From: Thiovibrio sp964588325
GTDB lineage: Bacteria > Desulfobacterota > Desulfobulbia > Desulfobulbales > Desulfurivibrionaceae
Assembly (NCBI GenBank): GCA_964588325.1
Contig: CAZPOR010000004.1
Location: 186,001 to 250,000, forward strand
DNA length: 64,000 bases
Direction: 5' to 3'
Positions 24,798 through 34,195 of this stretch are shown piece after piece (the first letter of the stretch is position 1; every line of letters starts with the position of its first letter). The position numbers were made by a program, and so were the translations under genes. The notes below the pieces were generated by a model. The model ran no database searches. It was not told where the DNA came from and saw only the letters and a list, made by a program, of their open reading frames with translations.

Positions 24798-27700
24798 ATG
24801 AACGCCCCTACCGGAACCATCTCTGGCCCTCCTCCCTTACGCCTTGCGAACAATCCCCTTGCGCTTGCGCTGTTGGTTCTCCTCAGCTTTTGGGCGTTCC
24901 CGGAAACTTGCCGCGCCGACAGAACCATCAATGGGGCAGCCCTCAATGGCGCAGCCACTGTCACTGTCGCTCCCAGCGCCACCATCACCGCCGCTGTCAA
25001 TGTGACCACCACCGGCAGTGGTGCCAACGCCCGCTGGCGGTCTACCGGTTGGCTCATCTCCACCGCGTCACCTGGCACGGTAACCTGCGTGGACCACGCT
25101 AACCACGACAACGCCGGAACCTATTCCGAAAACTTCACCATCACCGCTCCTGCCGCAGGCGGCAGTTACAACGCCTATTTCATAGCCTACAATAATGACA
25201 ACTGCTCTTCCGGCGCCAGCAGCATCTATTCCCTGGCCAACGGGGTCGTGGTGGATGCCCCTCCATCCGTACTGTCCCTCAACCGCGACACCCCCGACCC
25301 CACATATCTGGCAAGCGTCTCCTGGACAGTCACCTTCAGCGAAGCGGTCACCGGGGTCGATGCCGCTGATTTCACCCTGATTCAAGCTAGTGGCCTAAGC
25401 GGCGCGGCCATCACCTCGGTGTCCGGCAGCGGCACTACCTGGACAGTGACTGCCTCCACCGGCAGCGGCAGCGGCACCCTTGGCCTCAATCTGGTGGACA
25501 ACGACTCGATCAAGGATGTGACGAACAACCCGCTGGGCGGCATTGGCACCGGAAATGGCAACTTCACCGGCCAAGTCTACACCGTGCGACTCACCTGCTT
25601 TGCCGACGACTTCAATCGGGCCGATGGCGCTCCTGCCGGAAACTGGTCAGTGACCAACGAGAGCGGCTCCTTTGGCAACCCAAGAATCGTCAATCAGCGG
25701 TTGCGGCTCACCGATGCTTCCAATAACGCCTCAACCATGGCCGCCTTGCAGCAGCTTTTCCCGGCGGCCAGCAACAAGATCGTGGTCGAGTTCGACCACT
25801 TCGCCTATAACGGCTCCGGCGCGGACGGCATGTGCGTCGTGCTCTCCGACGCCTCGGTCGCGCCCGTGCCCGGCGCTTTCGGCGGCTCGCTGGGCTACGC
25901 GCCCAAGCAGGCCAGCGCGGGCGGGGACACCACCCATCCGGGCTTTGCCGGCGGCTGGTTGGGGATTGCCGTTGACGAATACGGCAACTTCTCGAATCCC
26001 ACCGAGGGCCGCACCGGTGGGCCCGGATTTAGGCCCGACTCGGCAGCCGTCCGGGGCTCCGGCTCCCTCTATGCCGGGTATCCCTACCTCGACGGCACCG
26101 CCTCTCTCGCTCCGGGCATCGACAACGCCGCTTCCGCCACTGCCGCTCCCGGCTACCGTTACCGCATCATCATCGACCATCTCGACAGCGTCCATGCCTA
26201 TAGCTCGGTGGAACGCGACACCGGCGCCGGCTACCTTCCTCTGGTCGCCCCTTTTGATGCCAAGGCAACCCCGGGGCAGGCAGCGGTTCCGGCCACCTGG
26301 TTTCTTTCCTTCACCAGCTCCACCGGCGGCGCGACCAACATCCATGAACTCGACAATCTGCGGGTGTGCTCGACCCAGCCCCAGCCCCTGCCCACCCTGG
26401 ACCATGTGCGCATACTGCACGACGGCCAGGCCCTTACCTGCGCTGCGGAAAACATCGAACTGAAAGCCTGCGCCGACGCCACCTGTTCGACCCTGTTTCT
26501 CGGCCCGGTGACTGTAAACTTAACCAATATTTCTGGCGCGACCTGGTCGTCCGATCCGATCACCTTCAGCGGCGGCCAGACCACGGTCACTCTCACAAAA
26601 AATACCGCCGGTACGGTGGCGCTCGGCGGGATAGTGACTTCCCCCACTGCCACCAGTACAACGGCAGTCTGCTACAACGGCGCAACCCAAAACTGCTCGC
26701 TCACCTACACCTTGAGTTCAGCCTGCTTCGACGCGGTGGAAACGGGCCGATCCGCTTCCACCCCCATTTACACCAAACTAGCGGGCACCGCCTTTTCCCT
26801 GGATGTCCTTGCCCTGGCCGCTGGCTTTACCGGGCCGGTATCCATCGCTCTGGTCGATCCCACCGCGCCAACCGGCAATTGCGGCGATTTCAACACCGGC
26901 TTAACGGCGGAGGGCGCTTACTCCTTTACCGCAGGGGACAACGGACGGCACACCTTCAATTTCACCTATCCCAATGCGGCAAAAAACGTCAGGGTGCGCA
27001 TCCGTAACACGAGCACCAATCAATCCGCCTGTTCATCGGACAACTTCGCCATCCGCCCCCGGCAGTTGACCCTTTCCACCACCACCCCGCTCAATCCGGC
27101 ATCAAATACCCTGAAAGCAGGCGCAGACTTCAACCTCACCGCCGCTTCCGGCGTCCCCGCAGGTTACACCGGCATCCCCACCACCGACCCCACCAAGATC
27201 ATGGACCACAACAACGCCGCCATCGGAACTGGCACTCTGACCGGCAGTTTTGCCGCGGCTACCGGAGTCAACTCAGTTGGCACCTTCCAGTATCTCGATG
27301 TGGGAACCATCACCCTGAATGCCAACGCCGTGCTCGACGCGACATTTACCGCTGTGGATCAAGTGACGGGGTTGGTCGGCGGCATTGACCATGGGACCGG
27401 CGGCGACTGCATCGCCAACAGCGCCTCCAACACCGCTTCGGTGGGTTTTTACGGCTGCAATATCGGCGGCACTGCCCTGGGGCCTCTGGGCCGCTTCTAC
27501 CCGGACCACTACGAGGTCACGGCCAACCTCACCGCCGCCTGCAATGGCTTCACCTACATGAACCAGTCGGCCCTTGGCGTAAACCTTGCCATCCAGGCCA
27601 TGGCCAGCGCCGGGGCAACCCCGCTGTCCCGCTTTACCAGCGGCTATGCATTCCTGAGATCCTTCAACGTCACCGGAGACAACAACGGCGCAGCCATTGA

Positions 27701-28427
27701 CCCGCTCAACAACCGGCTGACCCCGGACCTGCCTGCCTTCCAATGGACCAGCGGAGCCTACACCGGCTCAGGCACCTACAGCTTCGACCGGGGTACCAAT
27801 CCCGATGGCCCTTACGATGACTTTAAACTCAAAGTCACAATCACTGACGCCGATGGCGCACAAATCACCAAACTGAACGGCGCCACCATCACCGGAGCCA
27901 GCAGCGTTTCTTCCCCGGCCACCAAAATCCGCTATGGCCGGTTGCGTCTCCCCAATGCCTTCGGCCCGGAAACCACGCCGCTCATCATGGCGCTCCGGGC
28001 CGAATATTACAACGGCACAGGATTCGTCACCAATACCCTTGACAACTGCACCAGCCTGCCGTTGACTACTAATATTTTCCTCAACAATCCAGCCACCGCA
28101 GGAGGAGCAGAAAAATCTGCTGCCACCATCTCCGGCTCCACCACAACCGCCACCCCCATGACCATTGATCACGGCACCACTTCCGTCAATCTAGCACCAC
28201 TCTATCACACGCCTTTTGTAAGTGGCGATGCCGGTCTTTCGTTCACCTCCCCCGGCGCTGGCAATGTCGGCTATGTGGATATTCGGGTCGATGTGTCTGC
28301 CTACCCCTGGCTGCAAATAGACTGGGACAACAACGGCAGCCTCGACGCCAACCTCAACGCCCGTGCCAACTTCGGCATCTACCGCGGCAACGACCGGATC
28401 ATCAACTGGCGGGAGATCATTCGCTGA
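24798..28427 (+). CDS. mshQ: MshQ-like giant surface protein (DUF6701), candidate pilus adhesin
   Basis: A 1209-residue exported protein with signal ALALLVLLSFWAFPETCRA. Residues about 40-155 form an Ig-like, Ser/Thr-rich region. About 155-265 resembles a bacterial Ig-like repeat (SWTVTFSEAVTGVDAADFTL). About 270-520 looks like a concanavalin/L-type lectin-like fold (FADDFNRADGAPAGNWSV, VVEFDHFAYNGSGADGMCVV). The C-terminal half with paired cysteines matches DUF6701, the family of MSHA protein MshQ, ending with the strand-rich FGIYRGNDRIINWREIIR. It heads a run of minor pilin genes and probably sits at the pilus tip. No Shine-Dalgarno is visible before the ATG. Confidence 0.82.
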   Translation: MNAPTGTISGPPPLRLANNPLALALLVLLSFWAFPETCRADRTINGAALNGAATVTVAPSATITAAVNVTTTGSGANARWRSTGWLISTASPGTVTCVDHANHDNAGTYSENFTITAPAAGGSYNAYFIAYNNDNCSSGASSIYSLANGVVVDAPPSVLSLNRDTPDPTYLASVSWTVTFSEAVTGVDAADFTLIQASGLSGAAITSVSGSGTTWTVTASTGSGSGTLGLNLVDNDSIKDVTNNPLGGIGTGNGNFTGQVYTVRLTCFADDFNRADGAPAGNWSVTNESGSFGNPRIVNQRLRLTDASNNASTMAALQQLFPAASNKIVVEFDHFAYNGSGADGMCVVLSDASVAPVPGAFGGSLGYAPKQASAGGDTTHPGFAGGWLGIAVDEYGNFSNPTEGRTGGPGFRPDSAAVRGSGSLYAGYPYLDGTASLAPGIDNAASATAAPGYRYRIIIDHLDSVHAYSSVERDTGAGYLPLVAPFDAKATPGQAAVPATWFLSFTSSTGGATNIHELDNLRVCSTQPQPLPTLDHVRILHDGQALTCAAENIELKACADATCSTLFLGPVTVNLTNISGATWSSDPITFSGGQTTVTLTKNTAGTVALGGIVTSPTATSTTAVCYNGATQNCSLTYTLSSACFDAVETGRSASTPIYTKLAGTAFSLDVLALAAGFTGPVSIALVDPTAPTGNCGDFNTGLTAEGAYSFTAGDNGRHTFNFTYPNAAKNVRVRIRNTSTNQSACSSDNFAIRPRQLTLSTTTPLNPASNTLKAGADFNLTAASGVPAGYTGIPTTDPTKIMDHNNAAIGTGTLTGSFAAATGVNSVGTFQYLDVGTITLNANAVLDATFTAVDQVTGLVGGIDHGTGGDCIANSASNTASVGFYGCNIGGTALGPLGRFYPDHYEVTANLTAACNGFTYMNQSALGVNLAIQAMASAGATPLSRFTSGYAFLRSFNVTGDNNGAAIDPLNNRLTPDLPAFQWTSGAYTGSGTYSFDRGTNPDGPYDDFKLKVTITDADGAQITKLNGATITGASSVSSPATKIRYGRLRLPNAFGPETTPLIMALRAEYYNGTGFVTNTLDNCTSLPLTTNIFLNNPATAGGAEKSAATISGSTTTATPMTIDHGTTSVNLAPLYHTPFVSGDAGLSFTSPGAGNVGYVDIRVDVSAYPWLQIDWDNNGSLDANLNARANFGIYRGNDRIINWREIIR

Positions 28428-28430
28428 ACC

Positions 28431-28964
28431 ATGCGCAGACACTCTTCCACATATCGCCCGAACCGGCAGCGCGGCTTCACCCTGATCGAACTGGTCATGA
28501 TCATCGTCATCCTCGGCATTCTTTCCGCCGTGGCCTATGAACGCTGGCCCGTCGGCCTGGAAGAAGCGGCGGCGGCAAAAGAGTTCAAGCGGGCGGTGCG
28601 CTATGCCCAGCACAAGGCCATGACCAGAAAATATGACGACACATACACCGATAAACCTTGGGGAATAACTATTTCAGCGAACCGCTACACTATCCAGCGG
28701 CAGAACGGCAAGTGCCTCCCCCCTGATGAAAGCGAAATAAATAACTCCGACAAATGCGCGGAAGAACCATACCGCAACAGAACACTGAATGACAAGGCCA
28801 GCACCTCTTTCATTGGCCCCACTCCCTCGATCTGGTTCAATGGCCTAGGCGAGCCCATCGATACAGCGGGTAGCCCCCTTGCAACCGACACGACTTTCAC
28901 CATCAAAGCCGATGGCAGCGGCACACCCGTCATTATCCATCCGCACACCGGATATGTGGAGTAG
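28431..28964 (+). CDS. MSHA-type minor prepilin (MshC/GspH-like)
   Basis: A 177-residue type IV pilin-like protein. The basic leader ends at RQRG and the mature helix begins FTLIELVMIIVILGILSAVA, with the peptidase site G/F and Glu5. The C-terminal half is a small beta domain (PSIWFNGLGEPIDTAG, TIKADGSGTPVIIHPHTGYV) like GspH/FimT/MshC. It starts 3 bases after mshQ and is followed after one base by the next prepilin, so all are co-translated. Confidence 0.8.
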   Translation: MRRHSSTYRPNRQRGFTLIELVMIIVILGILSAVAYERWPVGLEEAAAAKEFKRAVRYAQHKAMTRKYDDTYTDKPWGITISANRYTIQRQNGKCLPPDESEINNSDKCAEEPYRNRTLNDKASTSFIGPTPSIWFNGLGEPIDTAGSPLATDTTFTIKADGSGTPVIIHPHTGYVE

Positions 28965-28965
28965 C

Positions 28966-29616
28966 ATGGAACACGGCGCAAACACATCTGCCGCGAACCG
29001 CGGCTTCACCCTGATCGAGATCGTCCTCACCATCGTCATCCTCGGCGCGGTGACTGGAATCCTTGTGCCGTTCTTCAACGCCATCGTCCACAGCCCCGAC
29101 CCGGCAATCCGGGAACGAGCCATCTCCCTAGGCCAGGCCATGATGGACGAAATCATGGCCAAAAGATGGGATGAGAATACCCCCATGGGCGGGGGGCCAG
29201 TGATTACCAGTGAAACTCTGGCCGACGATGGCTCCGCATGCACGACCCCACCCACCCCTTGCACCGGAAATCGCCTCAACTGTTTTGTCTGCCGGAATCC
29301 AGGCTACATACCTGGAACGGCAAGCACCGGATTCAACGATGGCGAAACGCGGATCGACTACGATGACATTGACGATTACAACGGCTACAAGGAAGAAAAA
29401 GATGCCCTGAAATATGACCAAAACGGCAATTCTTTTCCTTTGCCTGGTTATTCGCGCGAGGTAACGGTTCGATATATCTTGAGTGGCAGTGCCTCAATTA
29501 CTGCGGAGACAGACAATGCTGGGGGACTCACCACCGACACCAAGCTGGTGGTAGTAAAAATCATCTCACCCATGAATGAAACCTTCTATTTTGTGGCCGT
29601 GGCCTGCAACATATGA
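28966..29616 (+). CDS. MSHA-type minor prepilin (MshD-like)
   Basis: A 216-residue prepilin. The leader ends with AANRG and the helix is FTLIEIVLTIVILGAVTGIL with Glu5. The sequence after the helix (SLGQAMMDEIMAKRWDENTP) is characteristic of MshD/GspI-like minor pilins. Several Cys residues (CTTPPTPCTGNRLNCFVC) could form disulfides. The ATG at 28966 lies one base after the stop of the preceding gene. The stop overlaps the next start (ATGA). Confidence 0.8.
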   Translation: MEHGANTSAANRGFTLIEIVLTIVILGAVTGILVPFFNAIVHSPDPAIRERAISLGQAMMDEIMAKRWDENTPMGGGPVITSETLADDGSACTTPPTPCTGNRLNCFVCRNPGYIPGTASTGFNDGETRIDYDDIDDYNGYKEEKDALKYDQNGNSFPLPGYSREVTVRYILSGSASITAETDNAGGLTTDTKLVVVKIISPMNETFYFVAVACNI

Positions 29617-30470
29617 AAAAAACGATCATGGCCCCTTGCGGGAAAAGGCAAAACGGCTTCACCCTGATGGAACTGATCATCGTCATCGTACTGCTCGGCA
29701 TCGTTGGCGCCATGGGAGCCGGTTTCATCAGCCAGGCGTTCAAAGGATTCTTTGACACCGATATCCGCATGGAGATGTACGAGGAAGGCAAATCCGCTCT
29801 GGTACGGATGGAGCGAGAGATACATATTGCTGTGCCAAATGCTGTACAAGTTTTCGATAATAATGTCAAAGCAGACAGCGGCAACGAAATTCAGTTTGGG
29901 ATAATCGATGAAAAGGCCATGGCCGGAGTCTTTGGCCAGTACTCGGAAGCACACCCAACCGACACCAGCACCATCACCGACATAAAAACTACCCAGCTAC
30001 TACAGGGCACCCCCCTGATTTCCATCTACAATACAACCTGGGATGACTTTGCTGCCGCTGTAAACAGGATATACCGCGTATCCGGCGTTGCTTTTGTAAA
30101 CGTAGACCAAATGACCGTTAACTTGCAACCGCCCCCGGCCAAAAGAATAGGCCCGGCCTCGCCGTATGGCCGCTACTATGTCGTCCGTCCCGAAGCCGTG
30201 CGTTTTCGTGTCCTTCCTGATCCAACAGACTTTACCAAAAACATTCTCTACAGAGGTACCGCCCAGGTCAATACCGACACTGCCTTGGGAGAGTTTGGTA
30301 ACGATCAAATTCTTGCCCGCAATGTGATGAAAAATAATGATCGGGACTATTTTACTTACGAACCCGGCACCTCCACCCGGAACAGCGTGGTGAGCATCCA
30401 TTTTGCCATCCAGCGCAACAACGAAATCGTCAATTTCCACAAGGAGGTCCAGGTCCGCAATGTGCCCTGA
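29613..30470 (+). CDS. MSHA-type minor prepilin (MshO/GspJ-like)
   Basis: A 285-residue prepilin, the largest of the set. The leader ends KRQNG and the helix is FTLMELIIVIVLLGIVGAMG with Glu5. The following MRMEMYEEGKSALVRMEREI-like stretch is typical of MshO and GspJ proteins that join the initiating tip complex. ATGA overlap with the previous gene, and its last 11 bases overlap the next start. Confidence 0.8.
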   Translation: MKKTIMAPCGKRQNGFTLMELIIVIVLLGIVGAMGAGFISQAFKGFFDTDIRMEMYEEGKSALVRMEREIHIAVPNAVQVFDNNVKADSGNEIQFGIIDEKAMAGVFGQYSEAHPTDTSTITDIKTTQLLQGTPLISIYNTTWDDFAAAVNRIYRVSGVAFVNVDQMTVNLQPPPAKRIGPASPYGRYYVVRPEAVRFRVLPDPTDFTKNILYRGTAQVNTDTALGEFGNDQILARNVMKNNDRDYFTYEPGTSTRNSVVSIHFAIQRNNEIVNFHKEVQVRNVP

Positions 30471-30840
30471 ATATCTTGCCCCCCTTGCCAACCGGCGCGG
30501 CTTCGCCCTGATCACCGCAGTGTTCGCCATTGTCATCCTCGCCCTGTTCGGGCTGTTGATCGCCCGGTACACCGTGACCACCCAAACCTCCTCGGCCGAG
30601 GACTATCTCTGGGCCCAGGCCCTGTACAGCGCCGAGTCCACCATGCGGCTGAATATCCTCAGAAACGATGGGGGAGGTAATTTTGCAGGTGTGCCAACCC
30701 CAGTGATAGGCCAGATTCCCACCCAGATCATCACCCCTCCCACCGTCTTCAATGGCGTTGGCAATCCTTCAATAATTCGGGTCCGCGCCACCCACGGAAC
30801 CGGGGTCAGTCGGGAAGTGGAGGCGAAGTACATCCTGTAA
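30460..30840 (+). CDS. MshP-like pilin-related protein
   Basis: A 126-residue protein with N-terminal RRGFALITAVFAIVILALFG, a hydrophobic helix preceded by a G/F processing site but without Glu5, as in MshP and PilX/GspK-like proteins. The rest is a short beta-rich domain. ATG at 30460 overlaps the end of the preceding gene by 11 bases, with AAGGAGG 13 bases upstream. Last of the first group of pilin genes; an AT-rich gap follows. Confidence 0.7.
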   Translation: MCPEYLAPLANRRGFALITAVFAIVILALFGLLIARYTVTTQTSSAEDYLWAQALYSAESTMRLNILRNDGGGNFAGVPTPVIGQIPTQIITPPTVFNGVGNPSIIRVRATHGTGVSREVEAKYIL

Positions 30841-31165
30841 TCCCAGACCTCTCCTCCGTCTTCAACTTTCCCCTTCCCGAAAAATACCGAGCCCTCTGTA
30901 TTGCCAGCAGTTTTCTGCCGTGGCAATCACTCCCAAACCAGCCGTAACTACCCAAAAATATTGTTTTTTTGTTATGTCACAATACACAGTTCCGCCCCAT
31001 TCTCCTTGAAAAACAATGACTTTTTGTTATTTTTTCCTAATAAAACAATATGTTATTTCTTTGATGTCCGGGAAATATATGCTACAAGAAAATGATTTCT
31101 TTGTAAAAAGTCGACGGGAAGCGATGTTGCACCTGAACAGACACCATGGAACAGGAGGTTTTCCA
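30841..31165. other. AT-rich gap inside the pilus locus
   Basis: 325 bases with clearly lower GC than the surroundings, especially 30950-31110 where T and A runs dominate. It could hold a second promoter for the downstream genes, but I could not single out a convincing -35/-10 pair. No gene was recognised. Confidence 0.5.
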
Positions 31166-31762
31166 TTGCTTAGGCTTAACGACAAAGGCTTTACTCTCAT
31201 CGAACTCATCATCGTCATCATCCTCCTCGGCCTCATTTCCGCCACGGCAATCCCCTACTATCTCAACATCCAAAAAGAGGCGAAGATCGCCGTGGTCAAG
31301 GGCAAGCTCGCCGCCATCCGGGGCGGCATCGAACTGGCCCATGCCAAGATCCTGGCCTCCGGGGTCAACACCGGTCCGGACGGCGACAATCCCGACTGGC
31401 CCACCCTGGAAGAGCTGCAATTCAACGAACTGCGCCTCAACACCCGCCCTGCTGCCTTGATAGGGCTCCGTCTTGTCCGCAGCGATTTTTACTCCACCGA
31501 ACAGAACCTGGCCTTGCCGCTCTGCAACCTGCCGGACCAGCCGCCAGGCATGTATGCCAATCCTTCCGGGGTTTCAGGAAAAAGCATGACCGATGCCCTG
31601 GCAAACCCCAGGCTGGCGGATGAATCCACGGGATGGGCCTATTATCCGGGCAATGAGCGCGATGCCAATGGCCGAGGGGTGGACGCCATCTTCTATGTGA
31701 ACGACGACCGGCCGCTCACCGACAATGTGGATTCCGCCGACAAACGACCTTCCGAGTGGTAA
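31166..31762 (+). CDS. Type IV prepilin (MshB-like minor or alternative pilin)
   Basis: A 198-residue prepilin. A short leader MLRLNDKG is followed by FTLIELIIVIILLGLISATA with Glu5, then a pilin helix (IQKEAKIAVVKGKLAAIRGG). The start is taken as TTG at 31166 because a perfect AGGAGG (31153-31158) lies 7 bases upstream; an ATG at 31124 would give a 14-residue longer leader with a poor ribosome site. The C-terminal part (GWAYYPGNERDANGRGVDAI) is like MshB/PilE-type pilins. The stop overlaps the next GTG start. Confidence 0.75.
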   Translation: MLRLNDKGFTLIELIIVIILLGLISATAIPYYLNIQKEAKIAVVKGKLAAIRGGIELAHAKILASGVNTGPDGDNPDWPTLEELQFNELRLNTRPAALIGLRLVRSDFYSTEQNLALPLCNLPDQPPGMYANPSGVSGKSMTDALANPRLADESTGWAYYPGNERDANGRGVDAIFYVNDDRPLTDNVDSADKRPSEW

Positions 31763-32460
31763 GCAGACGCGTGAGCAGACTTTACAATACCCTGGAAAAA
31801 ATCCGCATCGGTGAGCAGGGCATTTTCCCTCCAAAAAAACCAGCTCCTGCGGCGGGAACCAGCCTCACCGCAAGCAAAAGCAGACGTCTGCGCCTTGTTC
31901 TCCTGGGCTTCTCCTGCATGCTCGCCCTTGCCTTGCTCCTGTTTTTTGCCGGACCAAAGCGCAAGGATGCCAAACCGGACGCCAGCCTTAACGCTGCCGC
32001 CACTGACGCTGCTGCTCCGGCGCTGCCCCCCGGCCAGCCCGTTGAGCAAGCCCTCCCCCGGCCGGATGTCTCCGCCAGGATGCCCGCGGAGGTGCCGGTT
32101 TCGCCCGCGCCCTCGGCGACCTCCACCGGCAGCAGCCTCTACCGGCAACTCAACGACAAGGGGACCGCCCTTATTCACGAAAATCAGCATTGGCACGGAA
32201 TCTATTATTTCGAACAGGCGCGCAAACAGCAGCCGGAAAGGCCGGAAGCGCTGATCAACATGGCAGTGGCCCTGGCCGAGCTGGGGCTCCGCGCCCCGGC
32301 CAAAAGGCTTTTCACCGAAGCCCACGGACTGGCGCCAAACCATCCCCTGCTCCGTAAAAATCTCGATCTTCTCGGGCAGATGGATTTTTTTGACGACCAA
32401 TGGGTGGCTTCCCTGTTCGCTGGAACAACCGAACCCCTGCCTGGACCGCAATCGCAATGA
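31756..32460 (+). CDS. MshN-like TPR membrane protein
   Basis: A 234-residue protein with one transmembrane segment (about residues 46-65, LVLLGFSCMLALALLLFF), a Pro/Ala-rich linker and a C-terminal TPR region (GIYYFEQARKQQPERPEALI, NMAVALAELGLRAPAKRLFTE). This layout equals MshN, an inner-membrane assembly protein of MSHA pili. GTG at 31756 overlaps the previous stop by 7 bases; a second GTG at 31771 is possible. Confidence 0.7.
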   Translation: MVSRRVSRLYNTLEKIRIGEQGIFPPKKPAPAAGTSLTASKSRRLRLVLLGFSCMLALALLLFFAGPKRKDAKPDASLNAAATDAAAPALPPGQPVEQALPRPDVSARMPAEVPVSPAPSATSTGSSLYRQLNDKGTALIHENQHWHGIYYFEQARKQQPERPEALINMAVALAELGLRAPAKRLFTEAHGLAPNHPLLRKNLDLLGQMDFFDDQWVASLFAGTTEPLPGPQSQ

Positions 32461-32485
32461 CAACGAAGATGGGACCATCTTTTTT

Positions 32486-33616
32486 ATGAAGCTGCCCTTC
32501 AGCGCCAAAAGATATCTCGCCCTGACCGGCGACAGCCAGAGCACCATGCTGGCGGAGGTGTCAAAGGGACCGTCAGGCACGGCCCAGTTGCATATCCTTG
32601 CCAAAACCGACAGCGCCATTACCGCGGATGTCACCATTCCCCGTTTGCTCGCCGGAGTTGGCAATCTCCATGGCGTGGTCTCCCTGTCCCTGCCGCTCGC
32701 CTTTTTCGAGGTGATCACCGCCAGCATCCCCGCCATGCCCGACGGCGCCGTGGGCAAGGCCTTGCCCTACCATCTTGCCAAGGCCCTGCACAAGCCGCTC
32801 AATGAGTTTATTTACGACTGGCAGATCACCGGCCGGTTCAAGGACCGGCTCCAGGTGACGGTCTACCTTTTCCCTGCCGGGGTGTTCCACAAGATTCGCC
32901 GGGAATTCACCAGAAAACAGATCAAATTTTCTTTTTTTGAACCGGATGTCTTCGCGGCCTTCACCTTTCTTTTCCAGGAAAAAATGCTGCCGCCAAATGA
33001 GGCCGCCCTCTGCGTCTTGCTCTGGCAAGACAGCCTTTCCCTTGCGGTCTACGAAAAGGGCAAACTCCCCCTCATCCGCACGGTAAAAGCGCCGCAGCCC
33101 CAAGGGGAAGTAACCCTTCGCCCGGCGATGGACATCGCGCTTCCTGCTGCAACAGCGTTGCCGGAGCTTGCCGACGATTTGCTCATTCTCGACGAAGACC
33201 ACCCGCATTTTGATGAACAGGTAGACACCGCCTCCATTCTTGCCGACTTCTCCATTCTCGCGTCCAAGGAAGGTTCCGGGTCCGGCAACGAACCGGAACC
33301 GGCGGACGGCGCCGGGTTGGCCGCCTCGCCCGAAGAAGGGTTGTCCGAAGCGACGGACAGCGCCTCCTGGCCGGATTACCTGCATAGAATTCCCCTGGAA
33401 ATTTTACGCACCCGTGATTATTACGCCTCGATTCAAAAAGGCGCCGCCGTCAGAAACATATTTATCGGTGGAGCCGACTCCTTCTGGCTGGAGCTGCTGG
33501 AAAGCAGCAATAACCTTCTCGGCGCCCAGTGCAAATCATTGACCGCCACCACCGGAGGCCCGGACTGCTCTCCCCTGCTGCATGTCCTTGCCCTCGGCAC
33601 CGGAGCGAGGTGGTGA
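32486..33616 (+). CDS. PilM/MshI-like pilus assembly protein
   Basis: A 376-residue soluble protein in the position of MshI. It has the actin-like ATPase-derived layout of PilM-type proteins, with strand SAKRYLALTGDSQSTMLAEV at the start and FPAGVFHKIRREF and FEPDVFAAFTFLF in the middle. A low-complexity acidic insert (about 270-315) precedes the C-terminal subdomain. The ATG at 32486 is chosen because conserved sequence begins there; the Shine-Dalgarno is weak. The next gene is PilN-like, starting 4 bases later. Confidence 0.7.
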   Translation: MKLPFSAKRYLALTGDSQSTMLAEVSKGPSGTAQLHILAKTDSAITADVTIPRLLAGVGNLHGVVSLSLPLAFFEVITASIPAMPDGAVGKALPYHLAKALHKPLNEFIYDWQITGRFKDRLQVTVYLFPAGVFHKIRREFTRKQIKFSFFEPDVFAAFTFLFQEKMLPPNEAALCVLLWQDSLSLAVYEKGKLPLIRTVKAPQPQGEVTLRPAMDIALPAATALPELADDLLILDEDHPHFDEQVDTASILADFSILASKEGSGSGNEPEPADGAGLAASPEEGLSEATDSASWPDYLHRIPLEILRTRDYYASIQKGAAVRNIFIGGADSFWLELLESSNNLLGAQCKSLTATTGGPDCSPLLHVLALGTGARW

Positions 33617-33619
33617 GCC

Positions 33620-34195
33620 ATGCTTGAACGGATCAACCTGGTTCCTCAACTGCCCCTTGACGAAAGGATCCGGAAAATAACCCTGCCCGTGGTCGGGGTT
33701 CTTCTCGCCCTGGTTATCCTCTTTCTTGCCGCCAGCGAGCGGATCCTCAAAACCCAGATCCGCTCGCTGGACCGCGACATTGCCGCAGCCCAGCAACGGG
33801 CCGGGGAAATAACCGCGACCCAGGCGAGGATTGCGCAACTGACCAGCAGCATCACGCAGCAAAAAGAGGAAAAGGAACAATTGGGCGTTCAGGCAACAAA
33901 ACTCACCAGCATCCAGGAACGGAAAAAATATTTTTCCAAAATGCTTGCAGCCATTGCCTTGACCATGCCCTCGTCGGTTCGTTGCGAAAAAATCATCTTC
34001 CAGAAGGATGGCGGCCAGATCATCGGCACCGCTGTCCAGTATCGGGAGCTGCCCGCCTTTGTTAAAACGCTGGGCAACACCCCCCCCTTTGCCAATGTCA
34101 TGCTCCGCGATCTTGACCGAAGCCCGGACGCAAAAAAAACGGACTTCACCTTTACCATCGCCTTTCAACTGAAACGGGAAGCCGACCCATCGTGA
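33620..34195 (+). CDS. PilN-like pilus assembly protein
   Basis: A 191-residue bitopic inner-membrane protein. The start MLERINLVPQLPL is the PilM-binding INLLP-type motif of PilN. One transmembrane segment (VVGVLLALVILFLAAS) and a coiled coil (LDRDIAAAQQRAGEI) follow, then a small periplasmic alpha/beta domain. Its stop overlaps the next ATG... frame by 4 bases, so the two are co-translated. Confidence 0.82.
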   Translation: MLERINLVPQLPLDERIRKITLPVVGVLLALVILFLAASERILKTQIRSLDRDIAAAQQRAGEITATQARIAQLTSSITQQKEEKEQLGVQATKLTSIQERKKYFSKMLAAIALTMPSSVRCEKIIFQKDGGQIIGTAVQYRELPAFVKTLGNTPPFANVMLRDLDRSPDAKKTDFTFTIAFQLKREADPS

